The notes under the pieces: model-generated
What the model was told of the DNA's origin: nothing
The model's database searches: none
The model's input: the letters and a program-made list of their open reading frames with translations, nothing else
Position numbers and translations under genes: made by a program
DNA from: Mesostigma viride
Lineage: Eukaryota > Streptophyta > Mesostigmatophyceae > Mesostigmatales > Mesostigmataceae
Direction: 5' to 3'
Assembly (NCBI GenBank): GCA_009746045.1
Contig: RPFO01000418.1
Coordinates: forward strand, 1,704,833 to 1,768,832
Length of the DNA stretch: 64,000 nt
In this document: piece by piece, positions 11,901-26,900 of the stretch
Numbering within the stretch: position 1 is the stretch's first letter
How the letters are laid out: every line of letters begins with the position of its first letter

Positions 11901-14900
11901 GACACGAACATGCACTTTCTATAAGTCGTTAAAAGCGCATCTTGGTAGTGTCATAGTATCAATGCAATGAACTATATGTATGACAGTATGAGGTTGCCTG
12001 CAATAAGAAACACTAATTAATATACTACGTATCATACTGTAGCATCACAGTATCAACGCAACGACCTATATGTACATTAGTATGAAGTTGCCTGCAATAA
12101 GAAGTATGAGGTTGCCTGTAATAATAAGAATCAGTGAGTAATTATATAGCACTATCACACAGTAGTATCAATGCAATGGGACGCGGGGGGGCGCTCTCTA
12201 GAAGCCTCTTGGTCGCGGTCACCATCATGGTCACTCTATTGGTCACCACTAGAGCTATGGAACGCAAACCCATCAGCAGGGTGCGCCCTCGTGAGGCCTT
12301 ATAGCAAGCCCCCCTCACGTGACATCAACACAAAGCCTATTTTTTTAAATATCCGACCAGCCTGAGCCTCGTATTGTGGGCTTAGACTGAAAAAGGGTGC
12401 TGTCCGTGGTATCTAAATAACTGCGCATGAAGTTTGAAGTCCGCAGAAAGCTGCGCCGATACCCGACAACAAGCCCGCCCCCTACATATTTAGATCACGA
12501 ATTGGTTTCTTGAGCATCTAGCCAAACAAAATAGTATAAGAAACAACAACAGAAGCTGGAAAATAATAAAGACACTGTACCTGCGCGCAAAATCCGCGGA
12601 AAACCCGTCCCCCCTGCGGTCCCCCCTGGCATCGTCGAGCTGAGCGGCCCGACCCAGCCCGCTCGCTTGCATCTGTAACATCACGGCCAGTAGCTGCGCC
12701 ACCTGCGCGAGGGGGGGGGACCGGCGCGAGGAGGACGGGTCATCCATCACCCAGGCGGGCGACAGGGGTGCAGTGCCTGTCACAAGAACGGCTCTCTTCG
12801 CGGTGCTCCCTTCTCCAGCGGCAGCGAACGGTCTTGCCCTCGAAATGGACTTGCCATCCGGGAATCCCAGGAGCGGTGAGCCCAGGTGAGAAGCCGTGGG
12901 GGTTCTTGCTTCAACAGGACTTGACACTGCAGCAAGGGGAGGGGATGCCGCGACGGGCGTGGTTGCTGCGAGAGGGGTTCTTGCTGTAACGGTTGCTGCC
13001 AGAGGGCTGGTTGCCGCACAGCCGGAGCTGCTTGCTCTCTCGGGAGTGGCCCAGCCGGGTGCGCTCATGCCACCACGCATTGGGGACATTATACTGCCGA
13101 CTGACAGGGCTCCGGTGAGCGCTTGAAGCTGTTCTGATAGGATGCCGTTTGCCCACGCTGCCACCGCATGCATCACCTGGGAAAGTGGGGTGACGAGATG
13201 GGATCATGAGGGACATATGTCAAATGGAATAGTAGAACATAAATAAGGAAATAAGAACAGGAGGTAAGCGGAGGCCTGGGGCAAGCGCACACCGACTCTT
13301 CACACAAAGGCTCAATGGGCAAACCAGAAAAAAAAAATGACATTTCATTCTCGTTTTGTTAACAACTGCTTATCGATCGCTCAGTTGGGACGAGCGCCAA
13401 AGTCAGCGCGCAAAGACTCGTGTGCGGTTCGCTTTGAGTGCATCATTCGCTTTGAGTGCATCATTAGCCTTAAGCGCATCGTTCGGAATCGAGGCAAGAA
13501 ACGCGGAAGGCATGTTCAAGACATTCATGGAAAAGTCATGCAGAGGCAAGTACTCCTTCACGAGCTTTTCATGGATGCCTTGATGCCTCAAGCAAACCCA
13601 TGCACGTGGAATTATGCTAGCATGTGTGAGCGTGTCTCAAGCATGCAGAGCCACGCCTGTGCAATCATGCTAGCATGTGCGAGCATGTCTCAAGCGTGTA
13701 AAACCATATTTTCTGTATTATGTAACATATTTTATGAATGTCGACCACCCAGCGCCCCATGCATGTCACCTACACACCGTTGCACATGACGGCAGGGAGA
13801 GGGCAGCCCACAGGCTACTCCCAGATGCCCCAGGGGCCTGGGCGGTGCCCTGGAAACGTGACGATATGCCGACGAAAGCCTCTGCTGCCGCTCGGGACGC
13901 CGCGTGGGGTGGCATAAGGGCCAAGCCCCAGCCCAGGAAATGCTGCGGAAGACAGAATCAAGCAGAGATGTGAGGATATTCATCCTGGTCAGAATAGATA
14001 AATAGAAGCCCCCGCCCAGAAAGTGTCGTGGAAACAGAAGTGGACATCAATCAGTTGTACGGAAGTAAGTTGATACTACTATATCACCGGTGTACTATAG
14101 GGGTACTATATCACCGGTGTACTATAGGGGTACTATATCACGCGACTACATCACCAGGTGAGGCCGAGCCCCACCCCAGGAAGGGTTGCGGGAGCCAGAC
14201 TAAGACAACCGCGAGTCGGGGGGAAAAAAAAACTGGCTAGCATGGATGGGATGTCGAGCCCCGGCCAGCCTAGGAAGTGCTGCGGAACTACTTACAACAT
14301 GACACGATTATACCATGAGACCCCATCATCCTACTACGGGTGCTGACACGATCAAGCAGCCCAGCCTTTTGGACCACGATTCCTGGAACCCAACTCCATC
14401 CATGCGGGTTCGCTTGCGTTGCCGCGACATGCCTCCCTTGGACAACCCGCAGACCTGACCATGAGACCATTTACGTATGCCGTATGGCCTCCCATTCCAC
14501 GAACATACCTACCCATAGCAAAACAAATTTCAGAGCAATTGGACCCCGGCACACATGGGAGGCAACCACACACAACACAGAAAGGCCATCGATAGGCCAC
14601 CCCAAACAACATAGATAGGCCACCATAAGTGACATAGATAGGCCACCACACACAACATAGATAGGCCACCGGAAGTAACGTAGATAGACCACCACACACA
14701 AAATAGATAGGCAACCCCAAACAACATAGAAAGGCAACCGTAAGTAACATGGAGTAGCCCATTCGAAACAAAACAGACAGACCACTCCCATGTTTTCAGC
14801 GGGAACAACACAGATCAGCCCCATGCTTCTAGCGGGACCGCTCTTCATCACAAGGACGACGAGCCACCCACCAGCAAGGGCCCCTGAGGCGTCCGCAGCG

Positions 14901-17900
14901 CAGCCTCGGTGACCACGGGCGGCAATGCCGGATCGTCCTTGCCCGATGTCGTAGACACTGGCATCCCCCAGCCTGTGGAGACCTTGGCCTTGACGCAATG
15001 GTCTGCCAGTGCCAGCCGGCCTGCCCCCATTGCTAAGGCAGCCGAGTGCGCGCAAGGAAGCGCCCAGCCGTGGCCGTGGCCGTCGCCCCTGATGATTCTG
15101 TGGCAGGGACGGCCTTTTCCGTGGGATTGCTGACGACTCCTTCGGGATGCGGCGGCGGTGTGGCAGGGTGTTAGCCGCGCTGAGCTGGCGGGGCCTGGCT
15201 GCCACATGTCGCCCTGCCAGGTGGCGAAAGGCAACAAGGCGCGGCGCAGGTAGAGGGCTCCTACCTGCAATACAGGGGCGGCCAAGCATGCGGTGGCGTC
15301 GTGCGAGGTGAGATAGTTACATGGGGTCGGCACCAATTTGCAGCTGGCAGCTGCCCCAGGGGACCATGGCACAAATTCGATAGCGCTAGTGATAGTGGTC
15401 GTGGTCGTGGTCGTGGTCATGGATATGAGATAGCGCCGTAGGTACGAATAGCCGAATACCAAGGTAGACAGGGAACAAAGAAAAGGGAAACCTTGACAAA
15501 ATGCACGCACCTCCTCGGGGCTGGCCTCCACATGGTGGACACGCGCCCAGCCGGATGCCAGCAGAGAGATCAGCTCCAGCAGCAGCGACGACAAGGTGGC
15601 GTCCCGGCACCAGAAGAGCAGCCGTTTGGACCGCCGGTATAAGGTCTGGAACTGGCCCTGCGCCACCCGTGCCACAGCCGCGGGGGAGGCGGCGTCGCTC
15701 ACCTGGGAGGTCCCCACATAGCCAACAAGGCGCTGGAAAAAGAGCGGTAGGAATGGAAAATTATTATTATCATTATTTGTTGTTGGTAAACCGAACTTCA
15801 TCAAACTAGTAGCCACTCCTGGAATGCTTTTGGTGGACCCACACCGCAAGGGGTGCTACATGCCGAACCTAGAAGGGGTTCTACTTGACGCACAAGGGGT
15901 TTTATATGCTGAACCTAGAATCCAGCGCGCGCGCCCATGCTAGGCACTCTTAGTTAGGGTGGCCAGCATGCATTTATGCAGTGAAACCATGAACTGGATT
16001 TGAAAATTTGTGCAACCGCACGGCACCCAGGGTACGAAGAAAGCTATAAGACGGTCCTTAATTAAAGTGACCTCAACAAACCCTTTTGCCACGTACACTA
16101 CCACCACGGACGGTACATGACATAAACACATGATCAAATTGGCGAGCAATAAATCCAAATTGATTTACTATGTATTGATACTAGTAATAAAATGATAATC
16201 ACATTATCGGCAACGTAGCAACAGCCAGGTACATTCGCTGATTCTCAACTCCTGTGTCTCTAAGGCTTGCGAGCGCACCATTCTTTTACACCCAAGCCCC
16301 ATCCTTTATTTCGGCCCACAGCCTCAGTACACCAAAACCAAAGGCAGAAGCATGGGCTCCTTGACTACGCCTTACTAGAAAAACTGCGTGATCGGGGCTG
16401 CCCAGTTCCGCCATGAGCCCAGGGAGCTAACCGAGGCCAAACAAACCCTGCCACCATCAGTGACATGACTAGTTAAAGCACTGATGGAGAGAATGATGCG
16501 CACGTCCTGTCAAACAAGAAGAATAGAAGCGTCAACTACAAAAATATTACAATCATGACTACTTAACCAACCACAAGCACTCCATACCTGGGACAACTTA
16601 CAGACTTACATCAACACCACGGCTAGAAATAGTGTACGATGTTAACGCTTGCACAAGCTCCAGCAAGGTGGGACACCCCAATCTCCTCCTCCTCCTCTCC
16701 ACCCCAATCTCCCGATCCACATAGCCCATAGCTCTGTTTTCTATATCCGCATAGCCCTACCGCTATCTCCCGTACCGGTGTTTGCGGCGATACCTGTCCC
16801 CCCGCCATCGCAGCCACGCATCGCTTGAAAAGCTCCCCGCTTCTTCTAGCATCCGCCAACGCGCTGCCGCCATCCCGCGATGACCCTCTCACCGATGGCG
16901 CGGCCCCCTGCGTGCATCTCTCACTGCCGAGGCACGGGCCCCCATTAACAGATGCCAGTGGCCCCGCGACACAGGCCCCAGGAGCTAACGCAGGTCCCTG
17001 GCGCGATGTGTGGTTATATCCCCGGGGAAGAGGGTCCGGCGGTGATGCGGATGCCAGCGCAGCGAGCGCCACGCGCAGCACGGCAACACAAAGGCGCAGG
17101 CGTAGGGGAGACAACGCCGCTGGTATGGAGGTGACTTGGCCAGATACCAGCTTGTACGCTGCCCCTCCGCCAGCATTGCTTCCACCTCGGGAGCCAATCC
17201 CACCCCAAGCAATAGTTATTCCCGCCACGGGCCCAGGCCCCCCCCGGCTCTCCCCTCCGTTCCCCCCTCTGCCCCCCTCTCCCCTATTTCCCCAGTCTCC
17301 CCCACTTCCACTTCCCCCCCCCACCTCCTTTCCGCCCCCCCCCCACTCCATTCCCACCCCCGCTCCCCCCCTTGTCGCCATCCCCCCCCCGGCCATGAGA
17401 TGCACTGCTTCCCCCCGCATCGGCCCCCATCCCCGCCCCACCCCCAGCGCCGCTCGCCGCATCCCCCATCTCTCGGAGGGCTGCCTCCACGATGCCAGGG
17501 AAGCACGCCAGCACGCCGCGGTCGAGCAGGGACGCGACCGTGCCGAGTCCTTCGCCAGTTGCCATTTCCATAGAAGAAGGGCCAACTGGGGCAAAGGCCG
17601 ATGGGGCAGAAGCCGCTGGGGCTGACGGCGTCGTGGCTGACAGTGTGGGGGTAAAGGCCGGCTGGGGTGATAAAGTGGAGTGGGATGCTGAATTTGTACG
17701 CTCCCGGCCCGCCAATGGCGGTTGTGATGGCGGCTGTGATTGCCGCTGCGGTTGCTGTCGGGCCAGCCGCGAGCTGTCCGCAGCGTCGGCGCGCCAGTCC
17801 CTGTCTCGTACGGAAGCATCTGCGAATGCGTAACGAATGTCCGATGATTGGTACAGGTTGTGTGATGATGTGTACAGGGTGGCATGCACCCTGGGGGCAT

Positions 17901-20900
17901 CCCTGGCATCGGCGTACACGCCTCTGTCACAGTCACCACCGCCTTGCCTCTGCCGTGGTCGCGGCCGCATGCCCCCGGTGCCGCGGGGGGCAGCATTCCT
18001 GTGGTGGGCCTTTACCTTCGGGTGGCCTTTACCTTTACCATGACTGCTGCCTCTTTTGGGACGATCAAAAGCCCCACAGGGAGACTCCGGGTGCAGCACC
18101 AGCAACTGCGCCTCCTCCCTGTGGTGGCATCGAGTCAAAAGGCACATTTTGGGAGACCACCGAGCCGTCAGAGGGCACGTCCCGAAAAGGCCACCGAGCT
18201 GTCGGCACGTTTCGAAACGCGAGAAGACCTGGGCCAACAACTAACACGCATCGCAATCGATCTGGAACGAGCATCGCTGAGCTGGAACACTTCCCTCCGA
18301 AACGGATGGAGGGTAAGTACTGGCGATGCTACGACACGGACAGGGACACCAGCCTACGGCTTCGAAGGGCAAACCCTTATGGCCTTGCAAGGCTTGCGAT
18401 TCTGTTGTCTTGCGATACAGCCAGTAAAACGCAGACATAATACCGCCAGCTATGCAGGCTTGACACCACGTTCGTGCATCAGTCAAATCATCTGCGTGCA
18501 CATGAATGTATGACTTCGCTATTCATGAGTGTACTGGGATGAAAAGCATCCAAGCACGCGCATACATCATGAACAGGCCTGGCAGGTATGGCCTGCTGCA
18601 CCGGCGCGCGCATGCCAATGACGGGCTCTTCCAGGCACTCGAGGGCCCTTAGCGTGGCACAAACTGCAGCATGTTCCAAGTAAGTGCGCAGAGCAAGCTC
18701 GGGTGAATACGTGTTGTAGGCCTTACTGGTCTCTGCCGCGTAGCAATATGTTGCGGCATAGACCTAGCAGTCGTCAATCCAACCACACCGTAGGTAACAA
18801 GCGATGCAGAATAACTCATGGCATACGCCTGGTTCTATTTCCAACGATTCCCTATATATACAAGTAACCTATCCGAAACAATCGAGCTATCTAGGATACC
18901 GTTACTTAATATATACTACTTCCTTATATATTATCATTTTCTTTAGGGTTCTGCTTTTCGGGGTTTTCCTTATGTTGCATGCCCATCTCACCTCCGTAAT
19001 TTATCATTCTCAATTACTATACATACTACTATGATTTTTTACATAGGAAATAACCGTGTATACTCGCGTAGGCCATCACTTCAAATAAACGATGTAGGAA
19101 ATACTTGCATTCTACCACACTCTTTACTACTTGCATTCTCACACACTAAATACTACTTGCTTGCATTCTTATGCCATAAATACTACCCGCAATCCAGTAC
19201 AAAGAAACTAACCATATACTACTCTTATACTCACTGTGGCCACCGGGCCAGGGACCCAGCCGTCGCCGCCCCCTCTGCGAGAGCAGCTAATCGCTGCCAG
19301 CTCAGCAGCTCGAGCGCCTGAAGGCGCAGGCTGGCGCCGCCGCAGTTGCGTGCGCAAGCATACACCGCGGCGTTACTGGGTTGCGGCACGGCCACACCAC
19401 TGGGCACATCATAGAGGGCTGATAGATATCGCCCCTGGTCGCCGAGAGCGGCCTGGTCATGAAGAGTGGATGAAGCCGGGTGGGCCATGGGGTCCCGCTC
19501 ACTAATGCCACCGAAGGCTTGGGTGTCGTGGCCATCAGAGCCGATGGGCCTCTGGGCATGGTACGCAGCTGGAGTCACCGCCAGGGGGTCGGGTATAGTG
19601 ATTTGGACAAGCCCCATGATGACGCAGATGCACGGGAAAGATGCAAAGAAACCGCCTGTGTCACTGTTGTAGTTAAACATCAGAAGCCTCCGAAATTCAG
19701 CACACACACTCAAAGAGAACTTTGCTGATAATTATTAACATGCAGCAGATGAGGTTAGCCAACAGGCGCAGACGGTCCTATACGTGTGGGTGGCGAAGCA
19801 GCAGTCCAGGTGAGCACGCCCACAAGTGGGTAATAGTAGCACGCGGATGCTACATACTACCAAAGATACTAACCCTACTATACGTTATTCTATACATCTG
19901 ATAGGAAGAGGCGTGAAGACAGTTAGGGATACATGGGGCAACCTCTTGGTCATATAGCCAAGCGCAGTTATGTAGCGCCACCTGGCGGTATACTGCCTCG
20001 ATGATAAAACGCCACCTGGCGGTATATGGTCAACCTGGCGCATCACAAAGATGCCACTCACGCCAGCGTGCCTCTAGACTTGGGGAATGGAATGGGAATG
20101 GGATCGAGTGCCGCTAGGGCTTTTTGAACAGGTATAATCACATCATTACTCAATGCCAACCACACGCCGAACATCGTGCGAAAAGCAGCAACATCACCAG
20201 CGCTTGCACTTCTTCCTGCACCCGAGTGAAGTAGTTTACGGCGTCGGATATGACTTCGTTTCTCAAGAAATCCGTGCAGTATTCACCCATCCTTGGAAGA
20301 CAATGTCGCCGTCTGGACCCCCGAAACTGCGACGCACCTTGCTTGTCAGTGACGCCCCTCCCGACGGCCCCCACGGCCCCAGCCCCCCCAGGCTCCATGC
20401 TGATGGAAGTCCGGCGCACATGCACCGCCAGGTCCATCCATAGATGGGGCGGCAGCGGAAGGATCTCCCAGATGCTGACTGCCGCCACCTGTTCAGGGCC
20501 AACGACCTGACCAGCAGCCGGGGGGACAACGTCCCTGGTGTCCGCATGGCCGTCCCTGCAGGGTAAGCCATGGAGTACCGCGCAGGTTAAAAGGCAACCA
20601 GTTAGCTTTAGGCTGATTGACAGACCAATCAACATGAACTTTTGTGCACCCACTGGGGCAGACACCGCTACAAAACGATCTGGCATTACTTGCAACTTAA
20701 CAACATAGCTACCAATTTACAAAAATAAATACAGAAAGAGCATGATAGACCACATAATACAAAAAGGAACTGACCCTGGGAAGAGAGATGCTGAGACGTT
20801 CTGGTTCCATGGGTGGTTGCGTTTACTTTTATGGTTGCGCGTAGTGGTATGCGTATTGTGCAAAACGCCAGCAGATGCCAGGAGATGCAAGCAAATGCCA

Positions 20901-23900
20901 GCAAACGCTACCCCATTCCTCAACAACAAACCACATTCACACACCGCAAACGCCAGCAACAACGACAGCGCATGCCAGCACATGCTAACAAATGCCATCT
21001 ATGGCAGCCACTCACATACCGTGTCGCCTCCGCAGCCGTGGCCGCAAACGCGCCATCACACACCAACATCCTCCTGGCATTCCCATCCACAAACGCCCGC
21101 CCACCCTCGTCCTCCACGTGCTCCGATGCAGCATCCCCCGCACCATATCCTCCAGACGCAGCCCCCAGCGACCGTACATATGGCAGCTCGCCACATGGCC
21201 CCCCCGCAAATGGCGACCCTCCACTCTGAGACCCCGCCACGTGGGGCAACCCTAGCCCTCCACAAGGCCCTTGTGCGCCGAGAGCCGCCGATGCGGTGGC
21301 CCTCTTTCCGTGGAGTCTAACGACGTCCACGTGGACCCCCAGCCCCTGCAGCGCCCCCTGGGCCACATGGGCCAGCAGCACCAGGGACCCCACTGCGTCC
21401 ATCAGCACCTCGTGGTCGCTCCGCCCCCGCGGGCCCCCTCGTCCCTCCCACCCTCATCCCTCCCACCCTCGTCCCTCCCACCCTCATCCCTCCTACCCTC
21501 ATCCCTCACCGCCCCCGTTTCCCCAGAGTCCACAGACAGATCGCGGAACATCTCTCCGGATCGCATTCTGACACCATTGGTTTCCCCTGCCCCGCCACCA
21601 AACAAGGGCCTCCGCGCTCTCTTGTTCGGGCGATCGTCACTAGCATGAGGCGGCGTGCTGTCATACGCCTCCTCCCTCGCTGCCCCCGATGCAGCACCCG
21701 CACGTCCGCGGGATCCATGCGGTTCCGCACCAGAGACAGCAGGGGGGTCAACTATGGCATGTTGACCGATCTCGTGACCAGGGTGCACCCCCTCATTCTG
21801 GTTGGTTTGGCGACCCGCAGGTCGATGTTCCCCCATCCCCTTGTCCCCCATCCCTTTGTCCGGAGCGCCTCGGCTGCTCCTACCCTTGTGCCTTTCAAGT
21901 TGCGTTTTCCCGCTGCCGAGCTCACCGCGGCCTCCCCCTGCTTTCTGACCCCCTGCTTCATCCCGCCCCCCTGCATCCTTCCCCTGCGCATTCCCCCCCT
22001 GTGCACCCCCCCCCTGGGCGTCCCGGCACTGTTCTGCCACCAGGTGGAGTTCTTCTGCCAACCGCACGCTCAGCACGGCCGCACAGATGGCGGCGCCAGC
22101 AATCTCAGAAGGGGAATCACCACCACCACCACCACCACCTGGTGCATCCGCGCCATGGTTGTCATTACAATCCCCATCCGCAACAGCAGCATCAACACCA
22201 CCAGCATCATCAGCATCAGCCGCATCATCGACCTCAGCAGCATCAACATCACAAGCGGCGTCAGCATCAGACCCACCGGAAGCGCCCTCGTCTCCCCCCC
22301 CCTCGTCATCCCCCTCCCCCTCATGGTCCTCCCCCTTATCCGCATCATCGTTGCCGTCGTCTGCATTAATGGCTCCACGGCGCCCGATCCAACGCACGGT
22401 GGAGCAACGGCCAGAACCGCTCCCACCCATGCCGACCCTTGACCCACGCCGAGCGCCCCTTGAACCGGGACACCCCCGGTCTGCCCCAGACCGGCCTGTA
22501 GGAGTGCCCCGTGCTTGCCTGCCTGCTCTTCTGGCCACTCTTCTGGCTGTAAAAGGCTTCCACCCTTTTCCCCTTGCTTCCCTTCCCTCTTCTTTCTCTT
22601 CGTCTTCCTCCTCCTCCTCCTCCTCCTCCTCCTCCTCCTCCTCCTCCTCCTCCTCCTCCTCCTCCTCCTCCTCCTCCTCTAGTCCACCTTCCTCGTCGTC
22701 TTCATTTTCCATACATCTGACCTCCTCTTCTTCCTCCTCCTCGTCCTCCTCCTCTTCCTCTTTCTCATCACCATCATCGCCATCATCGTCATCATCATCT
22801 TCCTCTTCTTCTCCATCCCCCTCCTCGATATCCTCTCCGTCCCCCTCCCCCTCGTCCCCCCACCCCTCCTCCTCCTCCTCGCCACTCCTGGAATCCTCAT
22901 CGTCCTCCGAGCACAAAATCTCCTCACTGCCCTCCTCATCCTCCTGCCCCCTCCTCCCACAACCCCCACCAGGGAGGCCGCCCCACACCCACCAGGGAGG
23001 CACCCTCAGCGCACCCGGAAGCCTCACCCCGCTGGACGCGGCCATGCGAATGAACACCTTGGGACGAAGGCGGCGATGGAGGGAGAGGCTGCACCCGACG
23101 AACGCCCGCAGGAGTGCCAGGTTTACGACCCGTGGTGTCTTATTACTAGTACCACGGTCTACGGCCCTCGACAAACTATTCCCAATGCGGCTCCTCGATG
23201 CACTCCTGGGTTGTCGGGATAGTCGCCTAGTTGAGCGTGAACATGCCGCACGTGATGACGCGGCAGCCTCCCCCCCACACGCTGCCAGGGCCTTGTCGGG
23301 GCCCGCACGGTCACCGTCACAGTTCCTACTTGCCGCCGCAAGCCCAGCAGCGCCAGCGCCCCCTCGCACAAACGCCAGCACATCCCACACGCCCACCATC
23401 GGTGCCGCTGCCTCTGCGTGCGCCAAATTTATCCCTGGCCCTCGCTGTTCATGTGGTCCACATGACCCACCTTCTTGGCCTTTCTGAGGCACCTCCACAG
23501 GTCCACACAAGCAACCCCCTGAGTACCAGGTGCAGGCCTTGGCCCCATCCCCATCCCCATGCCCACCCCCAGCTCCACCCCCAACCCCATCCCCATACCT
23601 GCCCCCGTGCTGTCCCCCTATCGTGCCACATGCGGCGACGGCCACGGCACTCGCCACGCTGGCACCACCATCCACCCACGACAGCCCGAACCGCTGCATC
23701 GATGGGAGCAGATGCAAGTCCAACGTTGGCGTGGCGAGCGCCCGCGGCAACACGTTGGCGAGCGAGGCCCAGCAGTCCACCACCAGCACTGCGCAGCTGG
23801 ACAGGTCCGTGCTGCTCATAACGTGTGGGACATAGATATTGCTAGCAACCGCTCCGCGGCTTGACCGGTCCGGCTCCGCCCAGTCCGGCAGGTCCATGCT

Positions 23901-26900
23901 GGCGATCGCTCGGGGATCATCGCCGGCGGCTCGGTTTCTGCTAGCAACGTCACTTCCTCTCGGGAGATGATCACTGCTAGCGCCAGCGCCGCCTCTCGCG
24001 CTGCCTGTACTGCCTGCCTGCTTTCCCGGTCGCCCACGGCGCCCTGAAGCGATGTTCTGGGGAGCATAAGTCTTGGCCACACAAGTCCCCGCGCGAAGTC
24101 GCTGAGAACGCACGTGCGGATCCATCGGGTTGTCCCCAGCGGGGCCAGTCCCAAAGAGACCGGGCATCCGCAGGAAGCCAACCCGCGCCTCCTCGGTCTC
24201 AGAGAGAGCAATGGATGGGGAGTCCAACGGCATGGAGAGTCCCAGCCCGAGGAGGTTCCCCTCACGGCAAGCTGACGGGGGTGCTGGTGGCACGTGGCGC
24301 AGAACAGACGCCAGAAGAAACACGAGCTGCGACGCCTCGTCCGCGGGCAGCAGGCCCTTGACCGAGAGCAGCCGACGCGCCAGGTGGACGGCCAGGGAGA
24401 ACCCACGGGGGACGACGCCAGAATAAACCGCTTCGCAAGACAACAATTTCTCTCTCTCCTCTTCACTCTCTCTTTTTTTCATAGTAGTATTAATAGGAAC
24501 CGACGCTCGCTCTGCCTCTCCTGTGCCTCGCACAGGGTCCCATGTTGGGTCCCCCCTGGAGCGTTGCAATCCCACCCCTCCAGATGAAGGGTTGCCCTCA
24601 TGAATCTCAGCTCCGTGGCCCGGCACCTTTTGCCTTGCCTCCCCTCGCCCTTCCTCCCCTTGCCCTACCTCTCCTCGCCCTGACTCTCCTCGCCCTGCCC
24701 CTCGTTGGTGTGGCACTTTAAGCCCTGCCCCCCTTTGGCTGGGCACAAGCGAGACCTGCTCCCTGGCACGCACCAGTCCTGAGCCACTCTGCTGATCCCT
24801 CTTCCGCTGTGCACCCTGGGCGCCCCCATGGGGTGCCGTCACCGGCAAGGCCGTTGCTCGTGCCTTGCCAACTCGCCGCGCGACAGACAACAAGGGCGTG
24901 CTGGACGACCCAGCAGGAGCGTCCATCCCCCTGCGGGGCCGCAACTGTCGTCCTCCACCGGAGGGAAGCATCTTTCCCCCAACTGATGAAGGCTGTGCCG
25001 GGCCGTCCCCACCGTCCCCTTCCTGTAGATCCCTCTCCTCCCCCTCCTCCCCCTTCTGCCCCTCTTCCTCCTTCTCCTCCTCCCCCTCCTCCTCCTCCTC
25101 CTCAACATCTTCCTCGTCCTCCTGCTCCATTCCCCCATCCCTGGCTCTGTGTCCCTCTTTCGCTTTCATCCCAGCTCCCTCCCCTGCGTCCACCTCCATC
25201 TCCATCCTCTCCATCTCCTCCATCTCCTCCATCTCCTCATCACCCTTGTCCGTGGCTGCCACCCCCATTCCCTCTTCCTTGATGACATCATCATCTTCAC
25301 CGCCATCGCCTTGCCGCAAGAACAGCGTCTCATAACCATCGTTCTGATCTGTGGGCGCTGGAGATGCCCTCAAGAGCACCGCCAGCACCTGGTGGCGTGT
25401 TAATCCCAGGAGCTGTTGCAGCAGGCCCGCCCCTGCAGGCATGCATGCTTCCGACCCCACGCCGGTGGTCCTCAAGAATGAGCCTGGGCCCACCACACTT
25501 GACAGCACCGCGCGTGCGAGCGGGTCTGGACAGCTGTCGTCCTCCCATTGGTCAAAGCTATTTTCGGTAGCTCCACTGGCCGGCCCCGCGTGCTTGGGAG
25601 CAGGAGACCCATCCTCGTTGTTTGAAGAAAACAAGGCGGATGCCCCCCGCTTTTTCCGAGACTTGGGCAAGCAGGTAGGCAAGCAGGCGGTAGTGGAGGT
25701 GAGAGCGTGGCCGTGCTCATGATTGTTTGGGGTTGTGGTGGGGATGCCGTGGCCGTGCTTATTCTGACGCGCATCACAGCTCTGCTTATTCTGGCGCTGC
25801 TGGAACTCGCAGCAGGCCACCAGCGTGTCGATGAGGCAGGCATGACGCCCGGAAGGCCCTGTAATCCCACCTGCCGCGTCACCGCTGATGTCATGACCGG
25901 GGATCGAGACGCAACTGACGTCAGCATCGCCTGGCCGAAGGCCTTCGCCCTGTGGTGACTCAGCACACGGAAGAGAAAAGAAGCAAGAATTAAGCTTAAC
26001 AAGTACGACTGCATATGAAATAGCAGAGTTAAGCTAAACAAGTACGACTGCATATGAAATAGCATTTCTGGTAGGAAACCTGGAGACTAACCGGCAAGCA
26101 AACCTTGGTAGGCAGTCGACCAATGAGACCAGTACGATAGGAGACTAGAACGATAGGAGAATAGTACGATATGGGACTAGTAAGATAGGAGAATAGTACG
26201 ATATGGGACTAGTAAGATAGGGGACTAATACGATATGAGACTAGTAAGATAGGGGACTAATACGATATGGGACTAGTAAGGTAGGGGACTAATACGATAT
26301 GGGACTAGTAAGATAGGGGACTAATACGATATGGGACCAGTAAGATAGGGGACTAATACGATATGAGACTAGTAAGGTAGGGGACTAATACGATATGGGA
26401 CTAGTAAGATAGGGGACTAATACGATATGAGACTAGTAAGATAGGGGACTAATACGATATGAGACTAGTAAGGTAGGGGACTAATACGATACATGGTGCA
26501 CAACATTTCATGCCATAACTGCTGATTGAGTGGCATTGGTAGCATTGAATTGGATATTTAAGGACCAGAGATGAGGTCGGTTGCTTCTCTGGATGACGAT
26601 CGCTATGTAGGTACTACGATACTAGCAGTAGTCTTGGCATGGTATAGGTGCTATATAGGAACTATGTAGGTACTATGTAGGTTAGATATGAGATAGGGTC
26701 CGCAATTACGCCATTAGTAGCCAGCAATCAAAAGCATACCCTACAGCCATGGCACCAATAGTGAACCAAGGAAATACGAGCAAAACCCATGGCAAATAAA
26801 CGGGGAGTCAACACTGCCAGGCCAACCATCCCGAGCAAGTGCTAACGCTAGCTGCCGGTGACTCAGTTCACTTGTGAAGACAATACTAATTGTGATACAA

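Noticed and set aside
16825-17625. Plus-strand Pro-rich ORFs
   Set aside because: Antisense of gene B exons 10-11; the helical repeat-like sequence is on the minus strand.
22087-23487. 466-codon plus-strand ORF with poly-Ser
   Set aside because: Antisense reading of the (TCC)n/Glu-rich gene B exon 6, whose splice junctions and phases fit on the minus strand.
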